A stretch of 64,000 nt of DNA from Notospermus geniculatus (GCA_002633025.1 NMRB01000191.1:307647-371646), one strand, 5' to 3'. Counted from the first letter of the stretch, positions 44,487-58,400 are shown. Notes: a model not told the origin generated them from the letters alone. A program made the numbers and translations.

Positions 44487-47400
44487 TAGGCCATGTGAAT
44501 GGAAGGGACATGAAACCCAGTGAAGATAATATTCGCCAGTTGATTGCTGAAGTATACCAGAGTCTAGAAAATGGCAGTGTTCATACAGAGGTTGGTAAGG
44601 CCTAGAAAAATAATTTGTGTGTTTCTGGTCATCGGCGATTCCCAAAAATTGAGGGTCGGACGGTCGGGATTTTTTTTTTATTTTCCAATTTTGGTACAGA
44701 TAATTTTATTGCAGCTACAGGGATTATACTAATGGTTGAAGCCAGGAACAGCCTCAAAAGCTGCTCTGGCATCCATGACTAAAGGCCTTGAGAGCAAAAG
44801 AGATTAATTTTGATAGATTTGATGCATTTTTGTGAGGGAAAAAAAATTTGTTTCCTGGCCAGTCAGAATTTTTGAGGGTCGGTCGGAAAATTACAAATGA
44901 CCTGAAACACACATTTTTTTTTCCTAGGTCTAATGGTACAATTTATATGCAACTGATGATTTCAATCTTCTTCAATACCTTGAGATCTGTATTGTTACAC
45001 TAAAGAAATTTTAAATGTCAATTCTCAGAAGAATGTCAATCCTTGTTCAAATGTCAATTCTTGTTCTAAGAAGTCACCCTGCTTGATATATTGTGTATCA
45101 TATCAATGTGACTAGTTTGATGACTGGCTTTACATGTAGGATATGAAAATGATATCAGGTCATGCCAACTCATCAGTCTGATGACAGATTTGGGTTTTTT
45201 TCCGGTATATCTTTTGTATTTTCAGATTTGAGTAAACTTGTTTAAAAAACTTGGTTACAATGTAAATGTACCGGTAATCAAAATGCTTTTGAATATTTAA
45301 TAAAATAAACATTGCCTAGTTTTGGTCTGTCCAGAATCGGCGGGTAAGGTGGGGTCGATGGTTGTGACATGGAAAAAATGATCATCTCCTAAAATCAAAT
45401 ATCTGATCCAGAGTGCATTTCCTTTGATGATATTATGTTGTATTTCAGGTTAAAATCAAGGAGGTGTGTGCCTTATACAGTTCCCTAACGTCACAGGAGA
45501 AGTTACTGTTTCTCCATGTGCTAGGGACCGAGTTCAGCGCCGATCACAATTCTGTCGTGCCGTTAGCTGCACAAGTCGGAGCATTCCATGTAAGTCATGT
45601 TTCCTGTTGTTTCTTCTTAGTGCCTTGTTTAGATGTGGGCAGCATTTCGTCTTAAGTCATTTCCCTTGAAACCAAGACATATGAGGAAATAGGAAGATGT
45701 TATCTGCTGACTACGAGTGCTGAGTAATCCAGGGTTCTCGGATTGACAGCGTTTGACCTTGTGCCAGGGTACACTTACCCGACTTAAAAATTTTATAAAT
45801 ACTTGTGGTTAAAAACTTGACTCTACTTTAAGGATGTCCAAGATCGAGAAAGTGAAGCATTCCTAAGATTAGAAGAAAGACTGAAGACAGCATTGACACC
45901 AAGATATCACAAACTCTTCATGCAAATTGGACGGCATGATGGTGGAGTCAAATTCCTTGTGGACATGCGAGCAGATATTTTGGTAGGTACTGCAGATGAA
46001 GTACGTTATTCGTGGCAACTGAAACACCCCAACTTGGCTTCCAAATGTGATCAAATCACACTTCGGTCAATCTGCATAGACAAAATTGCCGGCATTTCCA
46101 TGTAGCATTCTCCCTCTCATGAAATGGGATTGATCTTATTCATGTTCATAACAACCTTCACTTACAGGTGATCCTATCCTCGCCCAATGCCAGCCAAGAA
46201 CATTACTACCTCAGGTCTATGTGTGGTGTACTGAAGGAAATGGTTGCCTTGTTGTTTGCTCCAGACTACCTACAGTTGACACGAGTAAAATGGGAATCTC
46301 CAGGAGATATCATCAAAAAGGTAATGCACTGGAGATGATTACCGGTACTGCTGGATGTGAACCTTACTTTCTGCCGACATTAAAATTTTTTCCACGTTGC
46401 TCCCTGCAGGTCTTCATCAATGACCATTTTGTTGTTTCAGATATCTGAATATGAGGCCATACATCCAATCCGTAGTGTCGATGATCTCAAGCGTAGGTTT
46501 GGACCATACAGACGGTGCTATATCTTCACTCAGAGTCGCATGTCCAATGAGCCAGTTATTGTGTTACATACGGCTCTGACACATGAAATATCAAATAATA
46601 TACAGGTATGTATAATCAACTCTCGGCAAAGTCAGTGTATACTTTTCTTTTGATTCCCATTCAAAAACACTTGCTCTTTATTTGATATCTGTTATCTTGT
46701 GTTATTGTTTCAGACTCTTATAAATAATGATGCTGGTTTCTCAGAATTGGGGGCTCAGTCCAACGGCCATTTTGAAGACCCTGGCAGAATTACCACTGCT
46801 GTTTTCTATTCCATTACATCAACTCAAAAAGGTACGTGGATATTTTATTAAGATGTTTGGTGACTTTTGGGTATGAACAAGTATGTTGGGACCAAGGTCA
46901 TAGGACTGAGAGTGTCTTATGTAAAACATGTTCATTGTTGACCAGTATTTAGTTCAAGTTACAGTATTGATATCCTTCTTCAGGTCTACAAGGAATTGAG
47001 TTCGGCAACTATCTCATTCCACGTGTCATCACTGAATTGGTGCAGGAATTTCCCCAGATGCAGGACATCGTCAGCCTGTCTCCTTTGCCTGGCTTCCGTG
47101 ATTGGTTAATCGCAGAAATAGGCAAATTGAAGCATTTGAACCGTATGTATTATTTATGCCAGTTTCTAAATATCAGGTGAGGACTCAGTTGGGAATCGTA
47201 CCTGGGGCCTCCTGGTGTCGAGTCCGAAACTCAGCCTCTGTGCAACAGATGTGAAGCTGTTAACATCGTCAGCTTCAACTATCTTTGGCAGCGTTTTGTA
47301 ATTTTGCATTGTCCCAAATATCTACTTGCACAATTTCAGAAATCGGAGAAGCTCCCCACACTGTATTATTCACTGCCAACGAGCTCAAGAGACTTGCCCC

Positions 47401-47932
47401 ATTCTACGGGAGTGCGAGGGACACCTGTCTAGATGGTCTCCATAAGGCACTCAAAGACCACAGCTGGTTAAAGATGATGGATCTTATCCAGGTGTTGAAG
47501 CAGCCTCTGATGAGGTTATGCGTGCGATACTTGTATTTGGAGAAGCGCCGAGGATATGCCTTAAATCCAGTGGGTAAGTAGTTCTGATTTTTGTTTGTTT
47601 GAGTACGGGTAATGGGTAATAATCTCTAATTTCATCACTGGCTGATGCCAATTTGCTGTTCAGGGCAGTAACTTATCCTTGTTTTTCCAGCCAATTTTCA
47701 TTTGAAAAATGGAGCCATCGTGTGGCAGCTGAACTGGATGTCAGACCCAAGTCAACGGGGGATGAACGCTGCATTTGGAATGATGGTAAACTACAGATAC
47801 ACTCCAGGAGAGACTGAAAACTGCAGTAGGGAATACATAGAAAACAAACTGATCGAAATATCGGACAATATTTTGCCATACGTGAAAGAACTGCAGGAGA
47901 TATCGCGGAAAGATGCTCATAGGAAGTCTTGA
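44487..47932 (+). CDS. MLYCD: malonyl-CoA decarboxylase (first exon not located)
   Basis: Converts malonyl-CoA to acetyl-CoA and CO2 in mitochondria, peroxisomes and cytosol, and so controls fatty-acid oxidation. Exons: 44487-44590, 45449-45589, 45833-45982, 46168-46320, 46441-46605, 46714-46831, 46984-47142, 47340-47573, 47691-47932. All are in frame. The helical N-terminal domain runs from DNIRQLIAEVYQSL to ALTPRYHKLFMQIGRHDGG. The catalytic GNAT-like part has FGPYRRCYIF, ITTAVFYSITSTQKGLQGIE (Ser of the family active site), SLSPLPGFRDWL and GYALNPVANFHLKNGA (conserved catalytic His). The end is -AHRKS, not the -SKL peroxisome signal of the mammalian enzyme. The donor of the first listed exon is GTTGGT. 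The upstream leader exon is unresolved; it should end in phase 1. Confidence 0.94.
44601..44928. mobile_element. DNA-transposon-like element just after an MLYCD splice donor
   Basis: CCTAGAAAAATAATTTGTGTG at the left pairs imperfectly with the right end, which reads CACACATTTTTTTTTCCTAGG; both carry GTGTTTCWGGTCAT. Inside are paired GAGGGTCGGWCGG words. It starts 10 bases into the intron after exon 44487-44590. No protein and no clear target duplication are seen. Confidence 0.6.
47176..47256 (-). repeat. tRNA-derived SINE fragment
   Basis: The minus strand carries GGTACGATTCCC (B box) about 45 bases after a TTGCACAGAGGC A-box-like segment. It lies in an MLYCD intron. Confidence 0.5.
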
Positions 47933-48015
47933 CGAATGGAACACAGAGTTTGAATGAATTAGCCCGTCACGAATGTACAATGTAAGTTGAGCCCAGACCT
48001 GTTTTATGCTGACTT

Positions 48016-48187
48016 CAGGCGCGGATCCAGGGGGTGCACCCGGTGCGCGCCCCCTTTTCAGCCAACAAATCTGTAAAATTGACCGTGAAATTCTGAAATT
48101 TGGAGCAAATCATTGAAATTCACCGCAGATTTCAATGTTTCTAGCACAGTGCGCCCCCTCTTTTCCGAAATCGTGGATCCGCCCCTG
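48016..48187 (-). mobile_element. hAT5-like MITE, copy D, in the MLYCD 3' region
   Basis: Reverse-oriented member of the 9739/27351 family, CAGGCGCGGATCC to GGATCCGCCCCTG, flanked by GACTT and GAGTT (4 of 5 match). It sits between the MLYCD stop and its likely AATAAA, so it may be part of the mRNA. A 3'-end fragment of the same family is at about 49658-49703. Confidence 0.75.
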
Positions 48188-48346
48188 GAGTTGGGGCCTA
48201 CACTCCATCAGGTTTCAGTCAGGAAGGGAGTTAGGAAGTAGTCAGTGCTTCCTCAGTTTGTTAAGTACTTCCCTGTCATCAGAATCAGATGTCTTTTCTA
48301 CTTTCATTGTTGTATATTCCAGACCACAGTTCTGAAATTCTGTTTC

Positions 48347-48352
48347 AATAAA
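48347..48352 (+). terminator. candidate polyadenylation signal of MLYCD
   Basis: AATAAA 415 bases after the stop codon, followed by T/G-rich sequence. Confidence 0.5.
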
Positions 48353-50370
48353 GTCATCGACTTCCAATAAGCGAGCTACTATATCTCATTCCTGGTTTAG
48401 CATTGGCTAATATTTCAAATCGAAATCTCACGTGGTATGCTTTCTTTGTCATCACATCTTCATGACAAATTCATGCTGTGAAATTCATGATCACTCCTTC
48501 ATATTTCTATGAGTATGACACTCGGCAGTGATGTATCAGTATATCAGTATGCTCTTGTGTGAACAAAACATGTTTGAGGTCTAAATGAGATTGATTTTTT
48601 AATATGCACTTTTCTGTCCAGTTTGCCACAGGTTCCACAACAACAGTTTTTTTTTTCAATTTGAATGAGCAGAGTAGATGGATTTTGCTAACTGCCTGTT
48701 GTAGATACAAGTGAGTTAAAGTGCCTCACTTAGAACTATGATAATAATAGAATTTTGAGCCATTCTTATTACGTAATATGTTTATTCTCTTCGTCAGCTG
48801 TTGATCAAACAGAAAGTTATATTTTTTCTAGTTTATGGATTTATATAGTTTCACTCCAAAGAGATATGTATGTGATGTGCCATGATACATGAATATGTAC
48901 ATGTATGCTGTCCTAGTGCCGAGATTCTGTAGAGTTCAGAAAGTTGTAGGTAGTTCTAGCTTTTCTTAGGGAATTCTGCTTCATTGTGTGCATGCAACCA
49001 TTATGGTACTCGTGTGTTTTTGGCCGAATTCAAAACGTTCTGTGATGACTGAAAATGTAGAGATCACAAGTGTTATTCCATCCAGGGGTTGGCCTAATGT
49101 TCAATTCCTTGTACAAGATATCATTTCAATCCATCAGAAATGTCCAAAACTTTCCTGGTGTCCTTGGTGACATAACATTCCAAAAATCTGACAGACCTGA
49201 GGAAATATTGCCAACGTCAGGGACATCATTGCCTCTTCTGAGTAACAAAATGGCGAGAAGTATGTCAAAATACGTTATGTATGGAGACGTACATTGTTAT
49301 AGAAAGTGAGGTCTGGTTAGGCCAATCCGAAGTCAGAGTCGTACGTTTTGTCAAACTTGATGACGTAAATTCAGGAGAAGAGGCATGAAAGTGATGAGTC
49401 TTATCTCAAAAATAAACCAATTCTTATCAAGCTTCTTTGAAAGTAATCGATATGTCAATTGTGTTATGCTGTCTTATGCAAATTCTGGGTTCTTTGTTGG
49501 TGTTTGGGGGAGACAGGATGTTTATGGTTAATGGTTTTTATGATTCTTGTTATATTGAAACTGCATTTGAAATAATTTATATCTAAGTGGTGTAGGTACT
49601 GTTTTTCAGTTAAGAATGCCTGGTGCTTGGTACATGTAGTTGAGATCACAGGGCCTCAGAACCAGGGCATGCACTGGGTGCGCCCCTCTGTATCCATGCC
49701 TGACATGTGCAGATACATGTATGTACATGTATTCTATATGTATTCTGGTGCATTCCCGGTAATTGTTCTATGCTGTATGTTACCATAAAGAATATTAAAT
49801 TGATGAGATTCCATTGCTTAGAGAATTGAGGCACTGACTGCTTGATTAGAACATGATCTACAAGATTGGGGCCTTGGCTGGTAAAAGGAAGGCGCAGGGA
49901 AGTTGGCCTACAATTTCATTTTCACATCGAGTCATTCATTTAATCATATCGGGAACTTTCATGGGTCGGTAGTAAATTTTCCTTATCAATGTTAGAAAAT
50001 TCTCTCATCAAAATTGGCAGTGTGATCTTTGCTGACAGGAGTCTTGAAAACCAGAGGCCGTGTTACTGCTGCCGAAATCAAGAGAAAGCATTTGCATGTT
50101 AATGCAACAAGATACATTGTATACCACCAAAGAATTTGGTGAAAGCTCCAATTGTAAATACTGATGGACGTATTTAAATCTTATGTATAAAACCTTTGTA
50201 ACCAGCAGATATTTTTATGATGAACCTGTGTCATATTTGTTAACAACTAAAGCATTATCAATAAAATGCACCGTGGCCATATATCCCGTTATCGTCGTTA
50301 TTTTGTGTGAAGCAGACATCTTTCTCACATCTACTAAGTCCCTTTGTAGTCTCGAGTGAATTGCATGTAT

Positions 50371-50545
50371 TAAGTTTGATACATGTACAGGGGTCTTCGT
50401 TTAAAGATACCTGTATTTGAGTACGTACGTAAATTTGATACGTGTACAGGGGTCTTTTCGTTTAAAGATACCTGTATTTGAGTATGTAAGTTTGATACAT
50501 GTACAGGGGTCTTCGTTTAAAGATACGGTACCTGTATTTGAATTG
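50371..50545 (+). repeat. three-unit tandem repeat, about 58 bp
   Basis: Units starting near 50371, 50430 and 50487 each contain GTACAGGGGTCTT, then CGTTTAAAGATAC and CCTGTATTTGA. Confidence 0.85.
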
Positions 50546-51749
50546 TGGGAGCATCATAAATGGTAAAAGCTCCACAGACAGGCCTGCATGCATTCAGACA
50601 AAGTAGAAGAAAGCAGTAAATAGTACTCAGATATGTCAGAGGGATGCACTGATTGCTGATGTATGACATGGATTTAGGGGACCTTGAAAGCAGATTGGGG
50701 TTAAAGGGTCACTGTACTGCTTCTCTATCATGCACTAAACATACCCTTGTTAAGGGAGACCTCTATTGACAATGTTGTTAAACTGCCGCTTATCAACCTC
50801 CCCACATGTAGAGGAACTCTGGTTTCGTGGGTATCCACGTATGCATTGTGTTGAAATCATACATTCTCCAACACTGACGAAAGGCAAAACTACGGTATTG
50901 GAGAATGATGCAATCACCGCCGGCTGTTGACAAAAAGTGGCCCTTTAAACGAGCCGAAAAGAATATCATGTCACCAAGAGATCAAGAGTTGGAAAGACTG
51001 AGATATAATGTATGAAATTTATTTAACAAGCATGATATTGTACATCAATAAATCTCTGTGTAAAGTTAATTCTATAATACTTGCACACACCAAAAAAATT
51101 TATACTCTATGACGTACATGTACATGTAAAATGTGAAATGCAACGCAGCATCGGGATGCATGGTTGGTTGAGTTGAAGCAGACACACGAAGGGCCTATAA
51201 TACAAGTTGATATCCCCCCCCTAATGGGCCAAATGTGGCAAGCCATTTTTAAACACAGAAAAGTACTTGGAATGGGATCTGTATCAAATTTATATGTATT
51301 GTTCGTTGTAGTTTGTTACTCATCCAAATGTGTACAATTTCTTTCAGAAACAAAATGTGTTTCAAAATGTATTTCAAAATGCCCCATTTATTCAAAACAG
51401 CAGAATTACTACTGGCAAATGCAAAAAAATCTAAGTGCTTTGATTTTGAAGGCAGCCAACACACTGACTAAACTAAGTGGCAAGAATATAAAACGATGAG
51501 CAAAAACCTACGAATAAATAAATGCACACATTATTCATAAGAAAAAATAGCACTGGGACTATTTCGAATGCAACGTATTTTGCATGTTATGCTGACAGCT
51601 GAAGCCTTCATGTCAAAACACAACTCTTCGTTGTCACTTCTTCATGTCTATTGCATCCATTTTAGAGCACATTGGTCATTTAGGCCAATGCAGACCATGT
51701 AGGACAAATGTATAGTTTTGGACGGAAGAAAGGATATACCGTAAATATA

Positions 51750-51870
51750 TTTTACATCGATACTGTAAATCATCACATTTGTAGACTGAGCTACATGTAA
51801 AGANAATATATTCTAAGTTTACATCGATACTGTAAATCATCACATTTGTAGACTGAGCTACATGTAAAGA
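51750..51870. repeat. about 70-bp repeat around N 51804
   Basis: TACATCGATACTGTAAATCA and the following 30 or so bases occur on both sides of the N at 51804. This is the same duplicated-edge pattern as at the larger gaps. Confidence 0.85.
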
Positions 51871-52433
51871 TCATGTGAAAAGCAGGAGGAGGAAATGTGA
51901 TCTATTGGGGTCAACATTTTATCACAGAAATTGCCTGGATGGTATGAATTGAATATTTAGAAATAGAACAAGGGTGTGGACGGTTAAGTTTCAATGATAC
52001 GGTACTTACAAAAATGATTGAAAGTCTATTATCACAGCATTGCTGTTGTTGATTGATCACAATGTCGAGGTCGTCATCAGTGTAGAGTTTTTGCAAAGGC
52101 CTCGAAACGCCAATCCCATTGTTCGATGTCACGAAGAGAGCAGCGAACAATACGACGGACTTTTGTGTTGGTGTTTCAGGGGCTTTGCGAAAACTCCCTA
52201 ATGTGTCAGTGCTTCACCTGTATTTCAAGGTGTGTGGCGGAATGCCAAAGTCAAATTCCCCAACTTTGGCCAAATATTCATCCAATATTGACAGTTTCAT
52301 CAACATCGTGAACAGTGCTATAAGGCCAAAGCCATTGTTCTAATGTGGCCACCATTGTTATGTATTTTTCACTTCATTCTTCTTCAATACGCAAACAAAA
52401 AAGTCGGGATGCAGGTCCATATATTTTCCCCTT

Positions 52434-55400
52434 CTACTTCGTATCACAAAGGAGAGCGACACCTCTCAGCACCCAGTGATCAGGATCCTTGCTCGTCCGC
52501 AACATGAGCGGGAAGATGTATGTCAGATCAGTACGGCGTGGTTTCTTGTAGACCGGGCACTCATATATGGTATTGCTCTTCGCACGTTCTGTGTTGATGG
52601 CATATACGTGTACGACGGGAATCTGGGTGTAAAGCACCTTTGGTGATGGCTCAATCAGCTTGGTGCTGCGACGATCCCAACCAGCACCATCAAGGTGCAG
52701 ACCATAAATGTAGACACCTGAAATTATATGTATAAGATTAAATCATTCATAAACTTGAAATTTTGACAATCCAGTCTGTCAAGAAACAAAATTTGTTTCA
52801 ATATCGGAGGAATTTTTCAAAAGATTCAATTGTTTTCTGGATTTCCTTTTATTTGGCTTGTTTACCTTCCGATGGTCCAGACGTGATGTCCTCCTTCATT
52901 GATTTCGTGACATCATTGCTGAGGATGACGCCATCAAGAGCCCAGCCCTTGTGAGCTCGGGTAATCTCCTGTCTCATGGCTGTCAAGAAACCCTGGAAAC
53001 GAAAGAGAAAGTAGCATCATTGGACATCATCCACAGGGCCGATGGGATTGAACCAGAGATCTCAAAAGTGAGAGGGGCCGATAGTTCCACTGCACCACTC
53101 TGACAGTCTCTCACCTGAGGATTGAAGAATCCCGTCATCCAGAAACAGCTGGGCCTACCCTCGTACAACCAGCTGTGGAGCTGCGCATTCCTGTCCAGCA
53201 GGTCAGTGAACCAGAAACCAAGGGTTGCGGACTCCCAGGAAATCTGAAAAGGTAAACAGTATACAGCAGATGATACCTTGTGTACATTAATTCTTGTGGT
53301 TTCAAGAAACATCACAAAGCTCATGTCTTTAACTGGCACAATTACAATGACCACCACAGAAAGGTATCCAGGGGAAGTAAAGTGGACATCGTATTGCAAC
53401 TAATGAACTCTTTGGACTTGTACTCCAAGAAGACATCATGGGCAGACAATGTTTACCTTCTTCCACAGATTCGGAATCCTCGCATCAAACATATTGTCCA
53501 GCGCATCACGAAGATTCTCACTCATGATAATGGTACCATCGATGGCAAGTTTGAGGTCATTCAGGGTGTTCCTGACGACACTGATAACACGCTGCATCCT
53601 GTCGACTTCTTGTTTGAGGAAGATGATCAGTGGTTGAAGATGTCCCATCTTCCGCAGTCTGTCTTTCACCTGGAATGATGAAATGAATACTAGCGATGGA
53701 AAACCAACAAACCCATTTGGTCTTTTGGTGATTCAACCTACCCATTGCTCAGGTAGAGGATCACTGAACAACAGAGTAACAATCTGCAGAAAGAGCTTAA
53801 TTTAACCTGTGACCTACACACGTCGAGTCCAACAACCTACCTCATGAGGAATATAATCCTCTGGCAATTTCTCCAACATGTCATCGGCCAATCGGTAGAC
53901 AACACTCTCACGAGTCTCCCCACCGCCGCCACCGGAATCTTTGGGTTGAATGTTGACGATTGTACTCAACATGTGGTTGGCCGTGTTGGTAGAATACCTG
54001 TGAAGTCAACAAGTTTGATCATCAGCTACAATGTAATAACTCTACTGTGGAAAATTTCAAAATATGCTGTTTTCTTTGAAAAAGTCGAGAATCACAGCAT
54101 TAGTTCACATCATTGGTAAAGGCCTTAAATGAGTGAACATGTTTTTCATGACCGCAGAACATTCTGGAGGCAAAGTGACTTTGGCATCTGCAGCAGTTGA
54201 CACTTACGTAATATCAGCATTTGGATGGAGACCAAAGCATTCAGGCGTGTCACTGAGAGGCAGACGGTCTATATTCTCTCTGTATTCATCAACGGTCTTG
54301 CATCTCGGGATCTTGTAGCCTGAAACATGAAAATTGTTTCCAATAAATGTTCACTTTTCAAACCAACACTCAACTCAATACAATTGAGGTTTCATGAGAA
54401 AGAAGATATATATTTCTGCAAAAACTGATAATTGTGCTGTGTTGCATACCTGTGTAGAACTGGAATGAATCCGCAAACATTCCTTCACCAAACCAGACCT
54501 TGGAATACGTTAGCAGCAGACGTTTGTCATAGTCGTCTGTCACACGTCCTCCGTACTGCACCTCACCAATCATGTATCGTACTGTGTTCCAGGAGACGCC
54601 CTGTAGAAAAGAGACAGCTATATTATTTCATCTGCCTGGAATTTTCCTTCCCAGGTGGAATTACTCTGACATCACTACAAGATAGTTTCACAATGCATTG
54701 TACTCCACCAGTGGCAGCAGGTTTATTAAATCTCAACTCACTTTTTTGGGGTCCATGTCGTCCAAATGATTCTGGACAAACTGTACCGTAGCAGTGAAAT
54801 CAGACTGGTTGAACTCATACGGGATGTTCCAACCGATTGGTCCAAACTTCCTTCTCTCCTGCACTGTGGTGTGAAGGAAGGCAACACCGTACAGCATTGG
54901 CTTCCACTGAGTCATGTTGCTGATGTCCAGTTGGTCCTGTGGAGAGAAACACAAGGATATCAGGATGAAAGATACAGAGACACAAGTATATTAGAGAGAA
55001 TGGTACATAATGTCACTTTTGGTTGTCATTAGGAATCTTGTAACTGACAACGCCATCCTCTTTGTGTGAATTCCTCCTACATTTCTTACCTGTGAGATGA
55101 GTGCGTAGGTTCTCTTGAGACCAGCCTTGACACCCTGTGGAGGTTCGTTGGTGAACTTGATAGACGACTGCAGCAGATTGATCGGGAAACTTGGATGTTC
55201 TTCAGTGGTCAACCAACATCTGAATGCATCATGGACTTGTTCTGTTGTAAGAACCTGCAGGAAAGAGTAAAGGATTGAAGAAGAATCTGATCGTACAGAT
55301 TCAGCTAGGCCCGTCACAGGCTCAGCAGGGACAATTAGGGTTCTGCAAAGACTTACGAAAGACAGATAACCAACAATATCAAACAAAATGACTACAAAAT

Positions 55401-58400
55401 AAGACAAAGACCAACCACATGAATACCCTTACCGTCTCAAGCAACTCATCCATAAAGTTCAGACCCAAGTGACAATTCTGCAGCAGAATCCATCTTCCTT
55501 CTTGCATTGACACCTGAAGCAGACGACGGGCATGTACCTCTTGACCTTGACCCATCGAGATGGAACCAACCTCTGGAAAAAACAATCCGGCACAGTTAGC
55601 CTCATTTGACTTCACGATTACATTACGGAGATATGATTTGTGTTGAGTATAGTGGCTAATCCATTGATAATGCATGTGGTATATTTCAAATCCCAAAAGC
55701 ACTTACTCAGTCCCATTTTCTTTCCCAATCTTTCAATGTTGTCTGTTGGATCAGACCCCATGGACAGGAAGCAGACCATTGGCGTGTGGTTATCACTCTC
55801 CTCGCACAATGACTCCATGTTCAGGATCACACCCTCAGCATACTGAAATAGAATTAGAATTCGTGTCAGCAGCAACTCAATATTTCACCACTAACAGAGT
55901 AAAGCAACTTCACTAACAGAGTAAAGCAACTTCAGGTCAATCACAGACTCTTGTCATGAAAGTTCATACAAAATCATTTTGATGTATTTCAATCATTACT
56001 TACACGGACGCCCATCGTTTCTGCCACGTACAGTCGGGACATGGGCAGTGTACGATCAGGACACCAACATCGAACCAGAAGAAGCTTCCTGAATGTATCC
56101 AAAGAACTTGAATACCCATCTGGGATTGGGCACTCCTCAGGGGCATCTTCGTCAAACCATGTCTTCCAGGCCTGCAAAATGAGATCACGACAGATCAGTA
56201 ACCTCAGGTTTTTGAATACAAATCATAACGTACGAAGAGCAAGCAAGTAGAGATCTTTAACATTAGGCTGGCTACAGGGGCAACAAAATAGCCAGGATTT
56301 TATGTTGGCAGATATGTTACCTTGTCGTTTCTGGCAACTTGTCCAAGAATTGGAGAAAACTGTGGAAGTTTGCTGAGTTCAACCAGATTCAGCCATGTCA
56401 TGTCCAGGATCCATTTCTTCGGCTTCGGCTCAACAGCATTCAGATCAAGAGCAGCGCCACCTATTTGTGAGAGAATGGAACAGTTACTCTTGGGGGAGGA
56501 GTACACGCATGCGAATTATGGAATTTCATCGTGTAGATGGGACACAAAGATGAGCCAAACTTCATGAGTTGATGTCTTTTGTTCAATGTTTAATATGGAC
56601 ATATTGTTGATCCCTTCTGGAAATAATGTCTGTAATGTAAAACCGTAGGCTACGTACCTTTAATGAAGACCTGGAATTCATCCTGACGAATGCGTCCAGC
56701 CTGTAGTTCGACCTTCATGGTCAGCAGTACCATGAATAAGAACTTGTCAACCTCATACAACCCACGTGCTGTGTACTGGTATGCAGCAAACGTCAGGTAT
56801 TCGATGATACTGTTGATACGTTTGGTTGTGATTGGTGATTTTCCTGACCTTGCCATTGACTGGTCGAAGATTCCAAGGAACTGTTTGAGCGCTGTCTGGT
56901 ACATAACATTCACCATGCTCATCTCCACAATCAAGAAGTACAGGATACTGCCACGGGTAGCAACTGTAAAAAGTTCAAGATCGAACATGAGTATTTATTC
57001 CTTTTGTACATTTTGGACATTCTGATACGGAGTGATTTAGAGGCGTTTGGGCATTCCCCTTCGTACGGGTTGTGTTACCCCCTTCCTTAACAGTTTGGCG
57101 GGAGGGGACACCATCAGCTGTAATGAAGAACCTAACAAAACAAAAACTAACAAAAAGCACTAACAAAAACATACCAGGCCTGAACTCCTCACGAGCTGAA
57201 TTAATCTTTATCTCTGTCTCTGCAGCAATGGTCAGCTTCTCTCTCACTTCCTCAGCCGTAACTTTGGTGATACGGAGCACCTCGATCAGTGACTCATCCT
57301 CTACTAACGACCCTTCAGTGGAGGTCAGGCGGTACAGGAGGTTATCTTCCAGCTCTTGCATCTTACGCTTGTTGGCTGTGACCTCTTCTAAGAGTTTGGT
57401 ACGCTCAGCTTCCAATTCCTGAAGTGAAAAGGGTACATGAGTGAACTGACCTTGTAGGGCTGTCAAAGTGGCACAGTGGAAACACCCGCCTGTCATCTCT
57501 GAGGTTCTGGTTTCCATCACCAGCCCAGGCCATCGATGGGCAAGGGCTGCTTTGAGATTTGGACGACTTTCTCTTCATACCCTCATTCCTGAAGAAACGA
57601 TCATGTAACACGGAGCCCAACATACCTGTTTCTCAGTCAAGATGACAATACCCAACAACTGATCCTCAAGACCTTTCATCGTCACAGTGAAATCAATGAT
57701 TGAAGTCCTTGCTGAGATTTCTGGGGTGTAGGCTGGATTGGCCAATTTCGTGGTGATGTACAGCATGAAGCCATTCATGACATCACATTCTTTGTCTCCG
57801 ACCTTGACCTTGAAGGTCGATCCAGACTTGATGAAGTTCTTTTCAAGGACGTTGTCCAAGGCCGGGTCAAGTTCCTCCCCGACGTCCTCAATGAGCAGCG
57901 GGCGGCCGAGGGATAGACTGTCCTCAAGGTGTGTTCTGAAGTATTTGTGGTTCAGCGATGTGACCTGAAGCCAAACAGAAAAGAAACAGTCACGAATTTT
58001 ACGAAGTCTCTAAACGGAATGCTAATGCAAGCAAGGGAAGATGAATCCAAATGATGCAGTGAAAACATTGGTGCCTATCATGTCTGTGGTTGTGCCCGTT
58101 CAATCCCCAGCCGGTCCTGCTCCTCATGTCAGTACAATAACTTCAACGCAGCTTTAGTGTCGGCTATATTTTGGTGCTATTACGTAGAGTGCCTAGTCCC
58201 GGTAAACCTGGTCACATCACATTTCCATCATGCTTTCCATACCTGTAACTCATTGCCTCCTTCTCTGTTCTTGATCCAAGCTTTGCCCTGATTCTGAGGG
58301 TCAATCAGGAGAGGGAACCTGGTTGCCTTGGTGACGATTAAACCATTCTGGATTGAAAGCTCATCATTTGGAAGCCCCTGTAGATTCCATTCACTAATGG

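Larger units (their letters stand above)
48360..52433. other. spacer between MLYCD and the dynein gene
   Basis: No gene is recognised. It contains a fragment of the hAT5-like family near 49658-49703, a three-unit tandem repeat (50371-50545), an N at 51804 with short repeated flanks, and a diverged hairpin repeat near 52085-52200. The right end should include the dynein 3' UTR. Confidence 0.5.

Noticed and set aside
56975-57520. 181-codon minus-strand frame as a single exon
   Set aside because: It includes intron on both sides of exon 57175-57418, plus part of a SINE. Splice sites and the DNAH5 match define the shorter exon.
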